43,690 bases of DNA, from assembly GCA_902385625.1 (NCBI GenBank), contig CABMGE010000015.1:1-43690 (forward strand), in the 5' to 3' direction. This stretch comes from an uncultured archaeon. Lineage in GTDB: Archaea; Nanobdellota; Nanobdellia; Pacearchaeales; GW2011-AR1. How positions within the stretch are numbered: the stretch's first letter is position 1; each line of letters starts with the position of its first letter. Made by a program: the position numbers and the translations under genes. Below are positions 16,876-24,912 of this stretch, piece after piece. Below the pieces are notes generated by a model, which saw nothing but the letters and a program-made list of their open reading frames with translations, was not told the origin of the DNA and did not search any database.

Positions 16876-18687
16876 ATGAAAGAAAAAAGAGTGTATGTAG
16901 TATTTTTAGTTTTAGCAGCTTTGGTATTGATATCATTAGTATCTGCAGCAGATAATCCTGATGTAGAAAAATCTTATACTTGTTTAAAAAATCAGCTTGG
17001 AGATAATTGTGGAGGCTCAACCATAAGTACAGAGGTTAATGCATTTAATTTACTTGCAATGGCATATGACTCCAAAGTTCAGGGAGACTGCAAGTCTTCA
17101 CTCAACACAAGAAAAAGTACTGACTGTTGGGGTCCTAGCGCAAACAGTGCATGTGATATTAAATCCACTGCACAAGCAATATTTGCACTTAATAATATCG
17201 GAGAGAAAGTTGATGATTCTGTAAATTGGTTGCTCGGAAAAAGACAATCAAAAACCGGTCTAACTTGGTATCTTGAGATTGATTCAACTAATTCTACTGA
17301 GTGTGTTGTAAATGGAAGAAGTTTTACAATAAACGAAAATAAAAAACTATCTGGATCAGATCCAGCTGGACTTAAAAAAGCTTATAACAATTACTGGTTT
17401 GAAATAACTGATACTGATCAGAACTATACTATTTCCTGTACTAGTGATTTTGTAACAACACTTTTATATCAAAAACCAGGAAATCCTGTATTCTATGTTT
17501 CAAGTGATTCTCATACTGCATCAGCATCAGATTCCACAACTGAAAAAGTAGAATCTTTCTGTTTTTCAACATCTTCTCAATGTGATTATGAAGGAACCTT
17601 TTGGGCATCACTTGCACTTGGAAAGGAAGAAGAAGATATTTCTCCATACATACCTTATCTGACTGCAATGTCCGATGAAGCCGCAAATAAAAGATATTTT
17701 CCAGAGGCTTTTTTATACCTGTTGACAAATGCCGATGATTATTACAGCCAGTTATTGTCTATGCAAAAAGAAAGTAAATATTGGAATGTTGATAAAAGCA
17801 GAACTTACGATACTTCTTTAGCATTACTTTCATTGCAAGGTTCTAATACAAATGAAGTTGATAGTGCAAGAAAATTCTTGCTTGGTTTAAAAGAGGGAGA
17901 TACTGGATGTTGGAATGATGTAAATATGCCTTTTATACTCTATGCTGGATGGCCGAAAGTTCCAGTATCTGTTTCAACAGGACAGACAATTCCTCAGTGC
18001 GAAAATTTTGGACTTTACTGTACAGCAATTTCAGAATGTAAACTCGAGGATCAAAAAGAAAATTATAATTGCATTGGCGGAGGAGATGTATGTTGCGGAG
18101 TTCAACCTCTAGAACAGAATTGTTCTGATAAAACCGGTTTTGTTTGTACTCAGGATCAAAAGTGTTCAGGAAACGAAGTTCAAGCATCAGATACTCCTTA
18201 TTGTTGCATTGGAGGGGCTTGTCAGGAAATACAACCTACTGAAAATGAATGTGAACAAGCAGGTTACAATTGTAAAGACACTTGTTTAACAGGCAGTGAA
18301 GAGGAAAAAATAAGCTACTCTAAGTCTTGCAGCTTTGGACAATTATGTTGTGCAGCAAAGCCTGTAAAATCAACTAATTGGCTTTTAATCTTGCTTCTTG
18401 TAATTTTAATAATATTGGTAATACTTGCAATACTGTTTAGAAATCAATTGAAAATATGGCTATTTAGGGTTAAGTCTGGATTTAGTTCTAAAAAAGCTCC
18501 TCCACCAGGTTCAAGACCTATGGCAGCACCTACAGGATTTAGACCAATGCCACCACTAAGACCTTCACCAGAACATTTATATCAACCGCAAAGAGGTCCT
18601 CCAATGCAAAGAAGACCTATTGTAAAATCAGAAAAAGACAAAGACTTCGAAGAGACAATGAGAAAATTAAGAGATATGAGCAAATAA
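16876..18687 (+). CDS. Surface protein with alpha-toroid-like region, Cys-rich domain and cytoplasmic Pro-rich tail
   Basis: A signal peptide (residues 8-24) is followed by about 340 residues whose helical motifs (TEVNAFNLLAMAYDSK, KSTAQAIFALNNIG, DTSLALLSLQG) resemble terpenoid-cyclase/alpha-2-macroglobulin-type alpha/alpha toroid repeats. A Cys-rich domain (about 370-495, several CC pairs) follows, then one membrane helix (about 501-521) and a cytoplasmic tail rich in Pro, Arg and Met that ends DFEETMRKLRDMSK. The toroid assignment is by motif shape only. The downstream gene encodes a second anchored protein with the same MKEK start and a DFEERM tail motif, so the two are probably a functional pair. 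Possible roles are binding or enclosing a peptide or glycan at the surface; not established. Confidence 0.6.
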   Translation: MKEKRVYVVFLVLAALVLISLVSAADNPDVEKSYTCLKNQLGDNCGGSTISTEVNAFNLLAMAYDSKVQGDCKSSLNTRKSTDCWGPSANSACDIKSTAQAIFALNNIGEKVDDSVNWLLGKRQSKTGLTWYLEIDSTNSTECVVNGRSFTINENKKLSGSDPAGLKKAYNNYWFEITDTDQNYTISCTSDFVTTLLYQKPGNPVFYVSSDSHTASASDSTTEKVESFCFSTSSQCDYEGTFWASLALGKEEEDISPYIPYLTAMSDEAANKRYFPEAFLYLLTNADDYYSQLLSMQKESKYWNVDKSRTYDTSLALLSLQGSNTNEVDSARKFLLGLKEGDTGCWNDVNMPFILYAGWPKVPVSVSTGQTIPQCENFGLYCTAISECKLEDQKENYNCIGGGDVCCGVQPLEQNCSDKTGFVCTQDQKCSGNEVQASDTPYCCIGGACQEIQPTENECEQAGYNCKDTCLTGSEEEKISYSKSCSFGQLCCAAKPVKSTNWLLILLLVILIILVILAILFRNQLKIWLFRVKSGFSSKKAPPPGSRPMAAPTGFRPMPPLRPSPEHLYQPQRGPPMQRRPIVKSEKDKDFEETMRKLRDMSK

Positions 18688-18756
18688 TTTTCTCAAGCAT
18701 TCGCTTTTTACAAAGCTTCATACAATGAGAAAATTAAGAGATATGAGCAAGTAATT
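18655..18756 (+). repeat. Direct repeat duplicating the 3' end of the gene
   Basis: A 35-nt segment spanning the last codons and stop of the upstream gene (18655-18689) recurs at 18722-18756 with a single A to G change. Both copies read MRKLRDMSK then stop, so the second copy would encode a free nonapeptide if translated. The offset is 67 bp, typical of a local slippage duplication. The spacer contains a T-run. Confidence 0.75.
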
Positions 18757-18792
18757 AGTTAAATTTAAAATCTCTTTATTATTTATTTATCT

Positions 18793-20082
18793 ATGAAAGA
18801 AAAAAAAAGGGAATTATTAATTTTATTATCTATTTTAATTATAGTGCTTTCTCTAGAACTTGTATTATCTGTAGAAATAACTTTATCAAAAGAAAGCTAT
18901 TCTCCAAGGGAGACTCTTCAGGCACAGATAAAAGGAACATTTATTTCCTTAAGTTCAGATAATATTCTTATTTATGAAGGCAATAAAGTTCATTCAGAAC
19001 CTGTGATAAAATCCCTAACAAAACAGAATAATATCTATTATCTTTATATGCTTCTTCCAAATAAAGAATCTAATTTTTCTCTAAGAATTGAGGGTGCAGA
19101 GTATATTGATTCAGGAGAAATAAAATCAGGTCCAATCATTAAACCATTTTCAATAATGAAAACAAACGAATCAAGTTTATCTTTATATCCTGGATTTATA
19201 ATTACTGATAAGGGAATTTCAATCAAAGTTAAATCTCTTTCAAATCAAGAAATTTCAGTAACCTTTGATGGAACAGGAGAAACAAAAAATCTCTCTTTAA
19301 CCGAGGAAAAAGAAGAAACTATTGACTTTTCTACTCTAAACCTCAGTTCAGGCCAGAGTAACTTAAGAATAAACAATTATAATATTCCTGTATTTATATT
19401 TGCAAAATCTTCTTCAGAAAATATAAGTGATTTAATAAGGCTTGATTTTAATCCTCCTGAATTAAGAGCAAAATTAATATCTGGAAAGGATTATTCTTTT
19501 ACAATCGTGATAGAAAACTCTGGGAATATGGCCCTAAATAATATTAGCATATCTAATAATGTGAATGCTACTATATTTCCATATACTATAAAATCTCTAA
19601 GGCCTGGAGATAATGTTTATTTAAATCTAACAATTCCAGTTCCAGAACAAATAAAAGATAATCTTTCAGGATACATAAAAATATCTTCGCAAGAGAAGAA
19701 TTTTTCAGTGCCTGTTATCTTGGAAATAACAACAAACCAAAAAGAAGTTAATTTAACTCAAACCGGAGTTACAAAAAGTCTTAGCTGTATAAATATTGGT
19801 AATATTTGTATAGAGGGCCAGGAGTGTACTGGTGAAATAACTTCCAGTTTAGAAGGTCCTTGTTGCCTTGGGCCTTGTAGTGAAATAAAAAAGACAAGTT
19901 ACAGCTGGTTATTTGGACTAGTTCTAGTTTTAATAATAATCGGAGCATTAGCATATGTTTATTTCAAATCAAAACAAAAAGGAAAATTAAAGTCAACTGG
20001 AGAATTATTAAAACAAAAATCCAATGATTTTGAAGAAAGAATGAGCGGAAAAGAAGTTAGTGGAAGACTCGGAAGAATCTAA
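18793..20082 (+). CDS. Membrane-anchored beta-rich surface protein (429 aa)
   Basis: The protein has a signal peptide (residues 7-27) and an ectodomain of beta-sandwich-like segments with repeated NxS/NxT sequons (for example ALNNISISNN, YLNLTIPVPEQ), including a part resembling bacterial/archaeal CARDB/NEW3-type domains (FTIVIENSGNMALNNISI). A short Cys cluster follows (CINIGNICIEGQECTGE, CCLGPC), then one membrane helix (about 371-391) and a 38-residue basic tail containing DFEERM. A TATA-like ATTTAAAAT at about 18761-18769 gives a leaderless start. It probably acts with the preceding toroid-like protein. It ends directly against a convergent gene with no spacer. Function unknown. Confidence 0.6.
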   Translation: MKEKKRELLILLSILIIVLSLELVLSVEITLSKESYSPRETLQAQIKGTFISLSSDNILIYEGNKVHSEPVIKSLTKQNNIYYLYMLLPNKESNFSLRIEGAEYIDSGEIKSGPIIKPFSIMKTNESSLSLYPGFIITDKGISIKVKSLSNQEISVTFDGTGETKNLSLTEEKEETIDFSTLNLSSGQSNLRINNYNIPVFIFAKSSSENISDLIRLDFNPPELRAKLISGKDYSFTIVIENSGNMALNNISISNNVNATIFPYTIKSLRPGDNVYLNLTIPVPEQIKDNLSGYIKISSQEKNFSVPVILEITTNQKEVNLTQTGVTKSLSCINIGNICIEGQECTGEITSSLEGPCCLGPCSEIKKTSYSWLFGLVLVLIIIGALAYVYFKSKQKGKLKSTGELLKQKSNDFEERMSGKEVSGRLGRI

Positions 20083-20637
20083 TTATCTTTTCTTCTTAAT
20101 AGAACTTTTTTTTGAGTTTACTTTGCCTTTAGCTGGTTTTTTATCATCAGATTTGGAATTATCTCCTGTTGTAAATGTAATATTTTGGTTATTTTTATTA
20201 TTCTTGCTTTGCACTGCCTGTGTAATCGCGTTTAACTGGCCAATAAGGTTATTATTCTCAATTGTGATGGTTTTTGCAATTTCATCATATTTATGGAGTT
20301 TTACTGCAAGTTCTGAAAGTACTGAGTTTAATTCGAAGTTAGATAGTCTTATTTCTTCTGGCTGTATTATTTCAACACTTGAAGGAAGCATGTTAAGCAC
20401 TATTGCAAAAAGTAAATGTATACTGTCAAGTAAAACCTCTACCTCTGCAAATGTTGTAAATAAATCTTTAGCCTCTTTGTCTTCAATAGGCTTTGGTTCA
20501 TGTATTGTTTTTGAAACAATCTCTATTCCTTTTTGTAATCCCATTTTACTTACAAAATTATCCAGTGCCTCTTTAATATGCTCAGGAGGTCTTCCAAGTA
20601 TTTCAAAAATAAATATCGCCCTTATTTTTTGTGCCAT
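20083..20637 (-). CDS. Conserved-looking cytosolic protein of unknown function (184 aa)
   Basis: The N-terminal 100 residues read as a compact alpha/beta domain (IRAIFIFEILGRPPEHIKEA, KTIHEPKPIE, FTTFAEVEVLLDSIHLLFAI, MLPSSVEIIQPEEI). A helical segment follows, then a Lys-rich, Asn/Ser-rich tail from about residue 140 ending KKSSIKKKR, which could bind nucleic acid. There is no signal or membrane helix. I do not recognise a named domain. A TATA-like element at about 20660-20668 supports a leaderless start. Upstream of that promoter lies one of two copies of a 28-nt palindromic element (20708-20735). Its stop codon abuts the stop of the convergent plus-strand gene with zero bases between. Confidence 0.6.
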   Translation of the reverse strand: MAQKIRAIFIFEILGRPPEHIKEALDNFVSKMGLQKGIEIVSKTIHEPKPIEDKEAKDLFTTFAEVEVLLDSIHLLFAIVLNMLPSSVEIIQPEEIRLSNFELNSVLSELAVKLHKYDEIAKTITIENNNLIGQLNAITQAVQSKNNKNNQNITFTTGDNSKSDDKKPAKGKVNSKKSSIKKKR

Positions 20638-20707
20638 ATTTTATTACTATTAACTTCCATTTTTATATGTTTCTGTTTATCCTTTCTAGAAATTATTTAC
20701 GTGGATT

Positions 20708-20735
20708 ATTTTATACTTTGGTATAAAATAGATAT
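20708..20735. repeat. 28-nt palindromic element, copy 1
   Basis: ATTTTATAC and GTATAAAAT form a perfect 9-bp inverted repeat with a TTTG centre (10 bp if the flanking T/A at 20707 and 20730 is counted). The 28 nt match 32362-32389 at 25 positions in the same orientation. It lies about 70 nt upstream of the start of the 20083-20637 gene, just above its TATA box, where an activator or repressor site would be expected. Confidence 0.5.
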
Positions 20736-20792
20736 TTTTAGCTTGATTTACTATAGATAAAAATAACTGACTGTTCGAAGAACTTAAATGTC

Positions 20793-20809
20793 ATCTCGCG
20801 AAGCGAGAT
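20793..20809 (-). terminator. GC-rich hairpin just after the lamin-tail gene
   Basis: ATCTCGC and GCGAGAT form a perfect 7-bp stem around a GAA triloop (TTC on the transcribed minus strand), touching the stop codon of the lamin-tail gene. The core GCGAAGC is the sequence known to form an exceptionally stable DNA mini-hairpin. In this AT-rich context it is a likely 3' end structure or transcription barrier. A second small GTTC-GAA-GAAC stem is next to it at about 20773-20783. Confidence 0.45.
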
Positions 20810-21816
20810 TAACTCAAAAATTTAACTGAAAGTATGATAACAAATATAACTATTAAGGTTATAAAACCGACTATAGGATAGACAAACCAATTATTTGATT
20901 TTGGAGTATTTGTATTATTTGATGATATCTTGATTACCTGTCCGTTAAAAGAATTTTGAGTTGCTGAAACAGGATTTTCTATTGGATTATTTAAATTTCC
21001 ACCTTCAGGTTTTAAAATAGTTATTCCTCCATTGATTTCTGCAATAGATCCTGAACTATATGCTTCTCTTATTTTAATCCCTATTCTTGCATTTCCACTA
21101 AGATTCTTATAAACCTCTTTTATTCTAATGCTGATTGTTCCAGTTTTATTTCCAGGCCCCTCAAAAAAGTTATTAACATAAGCATTTGAAGAAACCCAGT
21201 CATAATCATTATAGCTGTCTGAAATTACCTTGTTTGGATCATCCAAATAAATATATGCGCGAACATCGTAGTTCTTATTGTCTAGATTAAAAGCTCCAAT
21301 TGTAATGTCAAAATTTTTACCATTTATTATGTCTTCACTGTTCCAATTCATTTGTAATGAGGGTTTTATTAAAGGATTTACTGTTTCGTTTTTTGGTATG
21401 GTTTGGATTTGACAGTTATTCGGAGTTCCAGGAGTAGAATCTAAAAAACTCCATGTTGAATTGCAATAGTTCCATGTTTTTGTATCTGCAGAAATATCAT
21501 TTAATATTGGAGTGGTATAAACAAGTGAGGTTTTATTATAGAGCATTATAACTTCATTTTGATTATCCAAAAAACCATTTTCTAAATCAATAATTAAATA
21601 ATTTTGAATATCTGCGTTAATTGTCAAAGTTCTATTATTTTTTTCTACTATTTTCCATCCCTCCAAATTAAGCACTTGATCAGAATACAATTCAATCCAT
21701 TCCTCATTTCCATTATAAGGGTTTATTTCAACTTCATTAATTATTATTTTTGCAGAAATTATGTTAACTAAAAATAAAATAGTCATTAGACTTATTATTA
21801 ACGCTCTTTTTTTCAT
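20809..21816 (-). CDS. Secreted lamin-tail-domain protein with C-terminal membrane anchor
   Basis: After a signal peptide (residues 5-22) comes IIINEVEINPYNGNEEWIEL, then NLEGWKIVEKN, the hallmark opening of the lamin-tail (LTD) Ig-like domain found in many exported bacterial and archaeal proteins (about residues 23-115). A second beta region resembling an extracellular Ig-like domain follows (about 150-275), then an Asn/Ser-rich linker and one membrane helix near the C-terminus. LTDs in exported proteins often accompany nucleases or adhesins, but no enzyme domain is present here. It is probably a cell-surface protein that displays the LTD outward. A hairpin follows its stop. Confidence 0.75.
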   Translation of the reverse strand: MKKRALIISLMTILFLVNIISAKIIINEVEINPYNGNEEWIELYSDQVLNLEGWKIVEKNNRTLTINADIQNYLIIDLENGFLDNQNEVIMLYNKTSLVYTTPILNDISADTKTWNYCNSTWSFLDSTPGTPNNCQIQTIPKNETVNPLIKPSLQMNWNSEDIINGKNFDITIGAFNLDNKNYDVRAYIYLDDPNKVISDSYNDYDWVSSNAYVNNFFEGPGNKTGTISIRIKEVYKNLSGNARIGIKIREAYSSGSIAEINGGITILKPEGGNLNNPIENPVSATQNSFNGQVIKISSNNTNTPKSNNWFVYPIVGFITLIVIFVIILSVKFLS

Positions 21817-21847
21817 ATAAAAACAATGGAACTAAACTTTTTAAGTA

Positions 21848-22339
21848 TTATAGATTCTCATTACTATCATTCTCATCAATATAATTATCTTTCATATAAT
21901 CTTCTATAAGGTCAGAATTAAGCTCTTTATTTTTTGGATTATTGGGACTAGAGTTCATAAAGAATTGCGAAAATCTTTTTCCCTTTTCTCGAGCTGACTC
22001 AACACTAACTGCCCAGTTCTTTCCAGAATCTTCTAAATCCTTGGGAGAAATAAAAAACCATCCGATTCGATTGAATCTGACTGCAATTACAGGAGTAAGG
22101 CCAAAAATTTCAGCAAAAACAATAAAACTATTCATTTGCTCCTTTGAAATATATTTGGATGTTTTTTTAGTTGATTTTGCTTCAATGCAGTATTTTGCAC
22201 CAGGTTTTCCTGCAATGAGGTCGCAATCTGCATTTTCCATAACTCCTGAACCTGCGACTCTAACTGCCCTAAAATGATTATCAACAAACATCTGAAATAA
22301 TTCCCTTTCAGCTTTTGAACCTTTGGCTTTGTTAGACAT
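21848..22339 (-). CDS. hjc: Holliday junction resolvase Hjc
   Basis: Start chosen at 22339 because a GAGGTGAC ribosome-binding site (22343-22350) lies directly before it, whereas an ATG six codons upstream would overlap that site. Numbered from this start, KGSKAEREL (Glu11), DCDLIAG (Asp40) and CIEAKS (Glu53, Lys55) give the complete nuclease active site of archaeal Hjc. FAEIFGLTPVIAVRFNRIGW matches the later conserved strand-helix. It cuts four-way junctions as a homodimer during recombination or fork repair. The acidic C-terminal tail of about 35 residues is longer than usual. It sits near Orc1 and a Xer-type recombinase. Confidence 0.9.
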   Translation of the reverse strand: MSNKAKGSKAERELFQMFVDNHFRAVRVAGSGVMENADCDLIAGKPGAKYCIEAKSTKKTSKYISKEQMNSFIVFAEIFGLTPVIAVRFNRIGWFFISPKDLEDSGKNWAVSVESAREKGKRFSQFFMNSSPNNPKNKELNSDLIEDYMKDNYIDENDSNENL

Positions 22340-22417
22340 ATAGTCACCTCTAAACAAGATAAAATAAGGAGTTTAAATAAATTATGTAACTGAGATTAAG
22401 TTGAATGAATTACTTTC

Positions 22418-22912
22418 TTATACCTTGGCAAAAAAAATCATATAATTATTTCCATACTTTTTTGCACATTTTGGACAATATGCATAATGAATATAATATT
22501 TTTCAGATTTTTTCCCTTTTTTATCCAGATATTCATCCATTTGTTTCATGAACTTGGGAACAGCATTATAATTCCCATCAAAAACTCTTGCAATAAATGT
22601 TCCTGAGATTTTAACATTATTTGCATTAGGAACATTTCCAGTAACAGATAGGTATATTTCTGATTTAAATGCATGAGGATCGGAAAATAATATTAATACC
22701 TCATCTTTTTTGGAAGATACTTTTTTTGAATCATTAGCCATATTCCAAATTCTAGTTATTTTCTTTCCAATCATCGGTGGAAAAGGAATATGGAAAAAAG
22801 TTGGCATAGACTCTTTAATAAATGGTTTATCTTTCCAAACAAAGTTTTTTTTATCCCATTTTTGAGGGTTAAATTTTGGACAGCAGACAGTTTCACTCAT
22901 TTTTTCTTTCAT
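22418..22912 (-). CDS. Uncharacterised CCPKF/CPKC-family protein
   Basis: Start placed at 22912 (MKEKMSETVCCPKF) because a TATA-like TTTATAAAA is centred about 30 nt upstream on this strand; the longer frame from 22957 would begin above the promoter. The protein has CCPKFNPQKW near the start, SFFHIPF-like TFFHIPFPPM, SEIYLSVTGNVP, ISGTFIARVFDGNY and a late YCPKCAKKYG. This combination recalls a family widespread in archaea and bacteria that is often auto-labelled a hydrolase, but no activity is established for it as far as I know. The CC and CxxC pairs could bind metal or form disulfides. It is divergent from the mini-VKOR gene with about 80 nt between starts. Confidence 0.6.
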   Translation of the reverse strand: MKEKMSETVCCPKFNPQKWDKKNFVWKDKPFIKESMPTFFHIPFPPMIGKKITRIWNMANDSKKVSSKKDEVLILFSDPHAFKSEIYLSVTGNVPNANNVKISGTFIARVFDGNYNAVPKFMKQMDEYLDKKGKKSEKYYIHYAYCPKCAKKYGNNYMIFFAKV

Positions 22913-22991
22913 CTTAATAAAACTTGTAAAAGAGTTTTTATAAACTTTACTTTTCAATAATATTTATATATCTTCGATTATTTATATTTTA

Positions 22992-23210
22992 ATGAAAAAG
23001 AAGGTCTCTTTGATAATAATTTTGATAATATCCATTGCCGGAATATTATTCTCAGGTTATCTTTCATACGGAGAGTTATTCAAAAAGTCCTGTCCTCTAG
23101 GCGCATGTACTGCTCCGCCTATATTTGGAGTTCCTGTTTGTGTATATGGTTTTGTTATGTATCTTTTGGTTTTTATTATTTCAATACTAGGAATAATTTC
23201 AAAGAAATAA
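22992..23210 (+). CDS. Mini vitamin K epoxide reductase (VKOR)-like membrane protein (72 aa)
   Basis: Two hydrophobic helices (residues 5-28 and 48-68) flank a short external loop with KKSCPLGACTAPPIFGVPVC. The cysteines at 34 and 39, the (I/V)FGVP turn and the following YGFVMYLLVF helix match the first periplasmic loop and second helix of VKOR-family quinone-dependent disulfide-generating enzymes. The CxxC-bearing later helices of a full VKOR are missing, so this is about half a VKOR and might dimerise or use a partner. It could oxidise the many exported Cys-rich proteins encoded in this window. A TATA element at about 22963-22973 implies a leaderless mRNA. The family call is by motif and needs profile confirmation. 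Confidence 0.55.
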   Translation: MKKKVSLIIILIISIAGILFSGYLSYGELFKKSCPLGACTAPPIFGVPVCVYGFVMYLLVFIISILGIISKK

Positions 23211-23219
23211 TTTTTTGAT

Positions 23220-24863
23220 TTATTCTATATTCTTCTGTTTGGAAATATTAATACACCCATTTCCAATTGGTCTAAGTCCATTCCTTTTCCAAATTCTTGA
23301 AATTATCTCTCTGGATCTTTTAAAGTATTTTGAAGCATGGGTTGCATTTCCATTAAATTCGTGGTAGGAATCAATGATTGTTTTTCTTGTATCAGGATCA
23401 ATTCGACTCACTGTTTCTTTTTTATTAAGTCCCTCTTCACTCCAAACCTTTCTTAGAGTTGAATAGCTGCAATTAATTCCTTTTGCAGCTTGATATGCAT
23501 TTCTATTATATTCCTCAAACGAATTGATTATCTCTTTTCTTTTAGATTCTGATAAATTATTTCCCCCAGGGAGAAGTCCTAATTGGACCCAGTATTGGGC
23601 CAAACTTTTTCTATCACATTTTAATTCTCTTGCAGCAATACAAGCGTTTCTATTATATTTTTCATATGCCTCTCTAATTTCACCTAATCTTGATTTTAAA
23701 TCCTGATTTCCTGGTTTAAGTCCAGCTTCTTTCCAATAAGTTCTGATTGTCTCTGCACAATATCCTAATTCTTTAGATGCAAGTTTTGCATTTCGACAAA
23801 ATTTATCATAACTTTCAACTATTTTTTCTATCTGTGATGGTCCAAGACCCCTGCTTTTTATTATTTTGAACCCTGCTCTTTTCCAATACCTAAGAATTGT
23901 TTTAGTATCATGATCACTGTTTTGAGATGCAAGTGTTGCATTTGCATCATAAGTCTTGTAATATCCAACAATTTGGGATATCTCCTCTGAAGACAATCTG
24001 ATTTTTTGTCCCTCTGATTTAAGTCCAGCTTCTTTCCAATATTTTCTTATTGTATCTGAACAGACATTTAATACTTCAGAGGCCTTTTCTGCATTTCCAT
24101 TATATATGTTATGAGAGTCAATAACCTCAATTTTTTGCTGGAAGGTTAGCCTTGCAGCTTGAGGTATTGCCTGTTCAACTTGTTTATGTTCTAAAAGAGA
24201 TCGATAAAGCGGTCTGTCAAATTTTTTAAGGCCATATCTGCCAAGCCCTTTATAATGCTCTTTATTTTTTAAAAAAAATTCAATGGGTTTTCCATTGTAA
24301 AATCTTTTTTTATAATTTATTCTTAATGGGGAAAATTCAATTCGTTCTATGGTTCTTGGAGGAAGTATAATTTTGCCATCTTCATTAGAAAATCTTGAGA
24401 GCTGTCTTAATCTCTCCAGAATATAATTCCTATCCTCCAATAATTTATTAAAATCTAGTCCAATATTCAAATTATTTCTCCGGATCTTGTTGGTTAAGGT
24501 ATCTAAAATATTTTTTTCTTTATCTGAAAGCTCTTCATAAAAATTATTTGCTGTTTCCTCCAAGTATCTGATTTCTCTATCAGCAGGTTTAGTTTTATCT
24601 TCTGAAGAATCCAGAAATAGGTCTATCAGCTCAGTATTATTACTTATGGGCCTGTTCAGGTTAATTGCCATATAACTTGAAACAGGGTTGTATCTTTCTC
24701 TAAACTTATCAATCAGGTTTGAAATATATTCATAGATCTCTTCAAAATTGTCTAGGTGCAGTTCTTTTATTCTTCTTATTGCGATTCCAGAGATTTTATT
24801 TTTAATCCTTTCCCTCAAATCATAGGTTTCAACAATCTCCCTAATTTGACATTCTTCAACCAT
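23220..24863 (-). CDS. Protein with sigma-factor-like N-terminal segment and six tandem HTH repeats (547 aa)
   Basis: From about residue 239 to 535 the protein is six tandem repeats of 48-51 residues. Each carries an invariant Asn-Ala (257, 308, 358, 406, 455, 506) and an invariant Trp (276, 327, 377, 425, 474, 525), followed by G[LF]. A typical core is NAKLASKELGYCAETIRTYW, which reads as a homeodomain/transposase-type helix-turn-helix. The first 160 residues are helical. Residues 69-122 (for example LNRPISNNTELIDLFLDSSE, then YEELSDKEKNILDTL) look like sigma-70 regions 3.2-4.1. Residues 203-234 (HYKGLGRYGLKKF) form another small helical motif. It is likely a DNA-binding protein spanning a long site, one HTH per segment. 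It has its own TATA about 27 nt before the start and lies beside Orc1. No characterised homologue is recognised. Confidence 0.65.
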   Translation of the reverse strand: MVEECQIREIVETYDLRERIKNKISGIAIRRIKELHLDNFEEIYEYISNLIDKFRERYNPVSSYMAINLNRPISNNTELIDLFLDSSEDKTKPADREIRYLEETANNFYEELSDKEKNILDTLTNKIRRNNLNIGLDFNKLLEDRNYILERLRQLSRFSNEDGKIILPPRTIERIEFSPLRINYKKRFYNGKPIEFFLKNKEHYKGLGRYGLKKFDRPLYRSLLEHKQVEQAIPQAARLTFQQKIEVIDSHNIYNGNAEKASEVLNVCSDTIRKYWKEAGLKSEGQKIRLSSEEISQIVGYYKTYDANATLASQNSDHDTKTILRYWKRAGFKIIKSRGLGPSQIEKIVESYDKFCRNAKLASKELGYCAETIRTYWKEAGLKPGNQDLKSRLGEIREAYEKYNRNACIAARELKCDRKSLAQYWVQLGLLPGGNNLSESKRKEIINSFEEYNRNAYQAAKGINCSYSTLRKVWSEEGLNKKETVSRIDPDTRKTIIDSYHEFNGNATHASKYFKRSREIISRIWKRNGLRPIGNGCINISKQKNIE

Positions 24864-24912
24864 AAAAATTCAAGAATATAATCCTTTATAAAAATTATTT
24901 CTAATAAACACT

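Noticed and set aside
22913..22957. Upstream start for the CCPKF-family gene
   Set aside because: The TATA box lies within this stretch, so translation from 22957 would begin upstream of the promoter.
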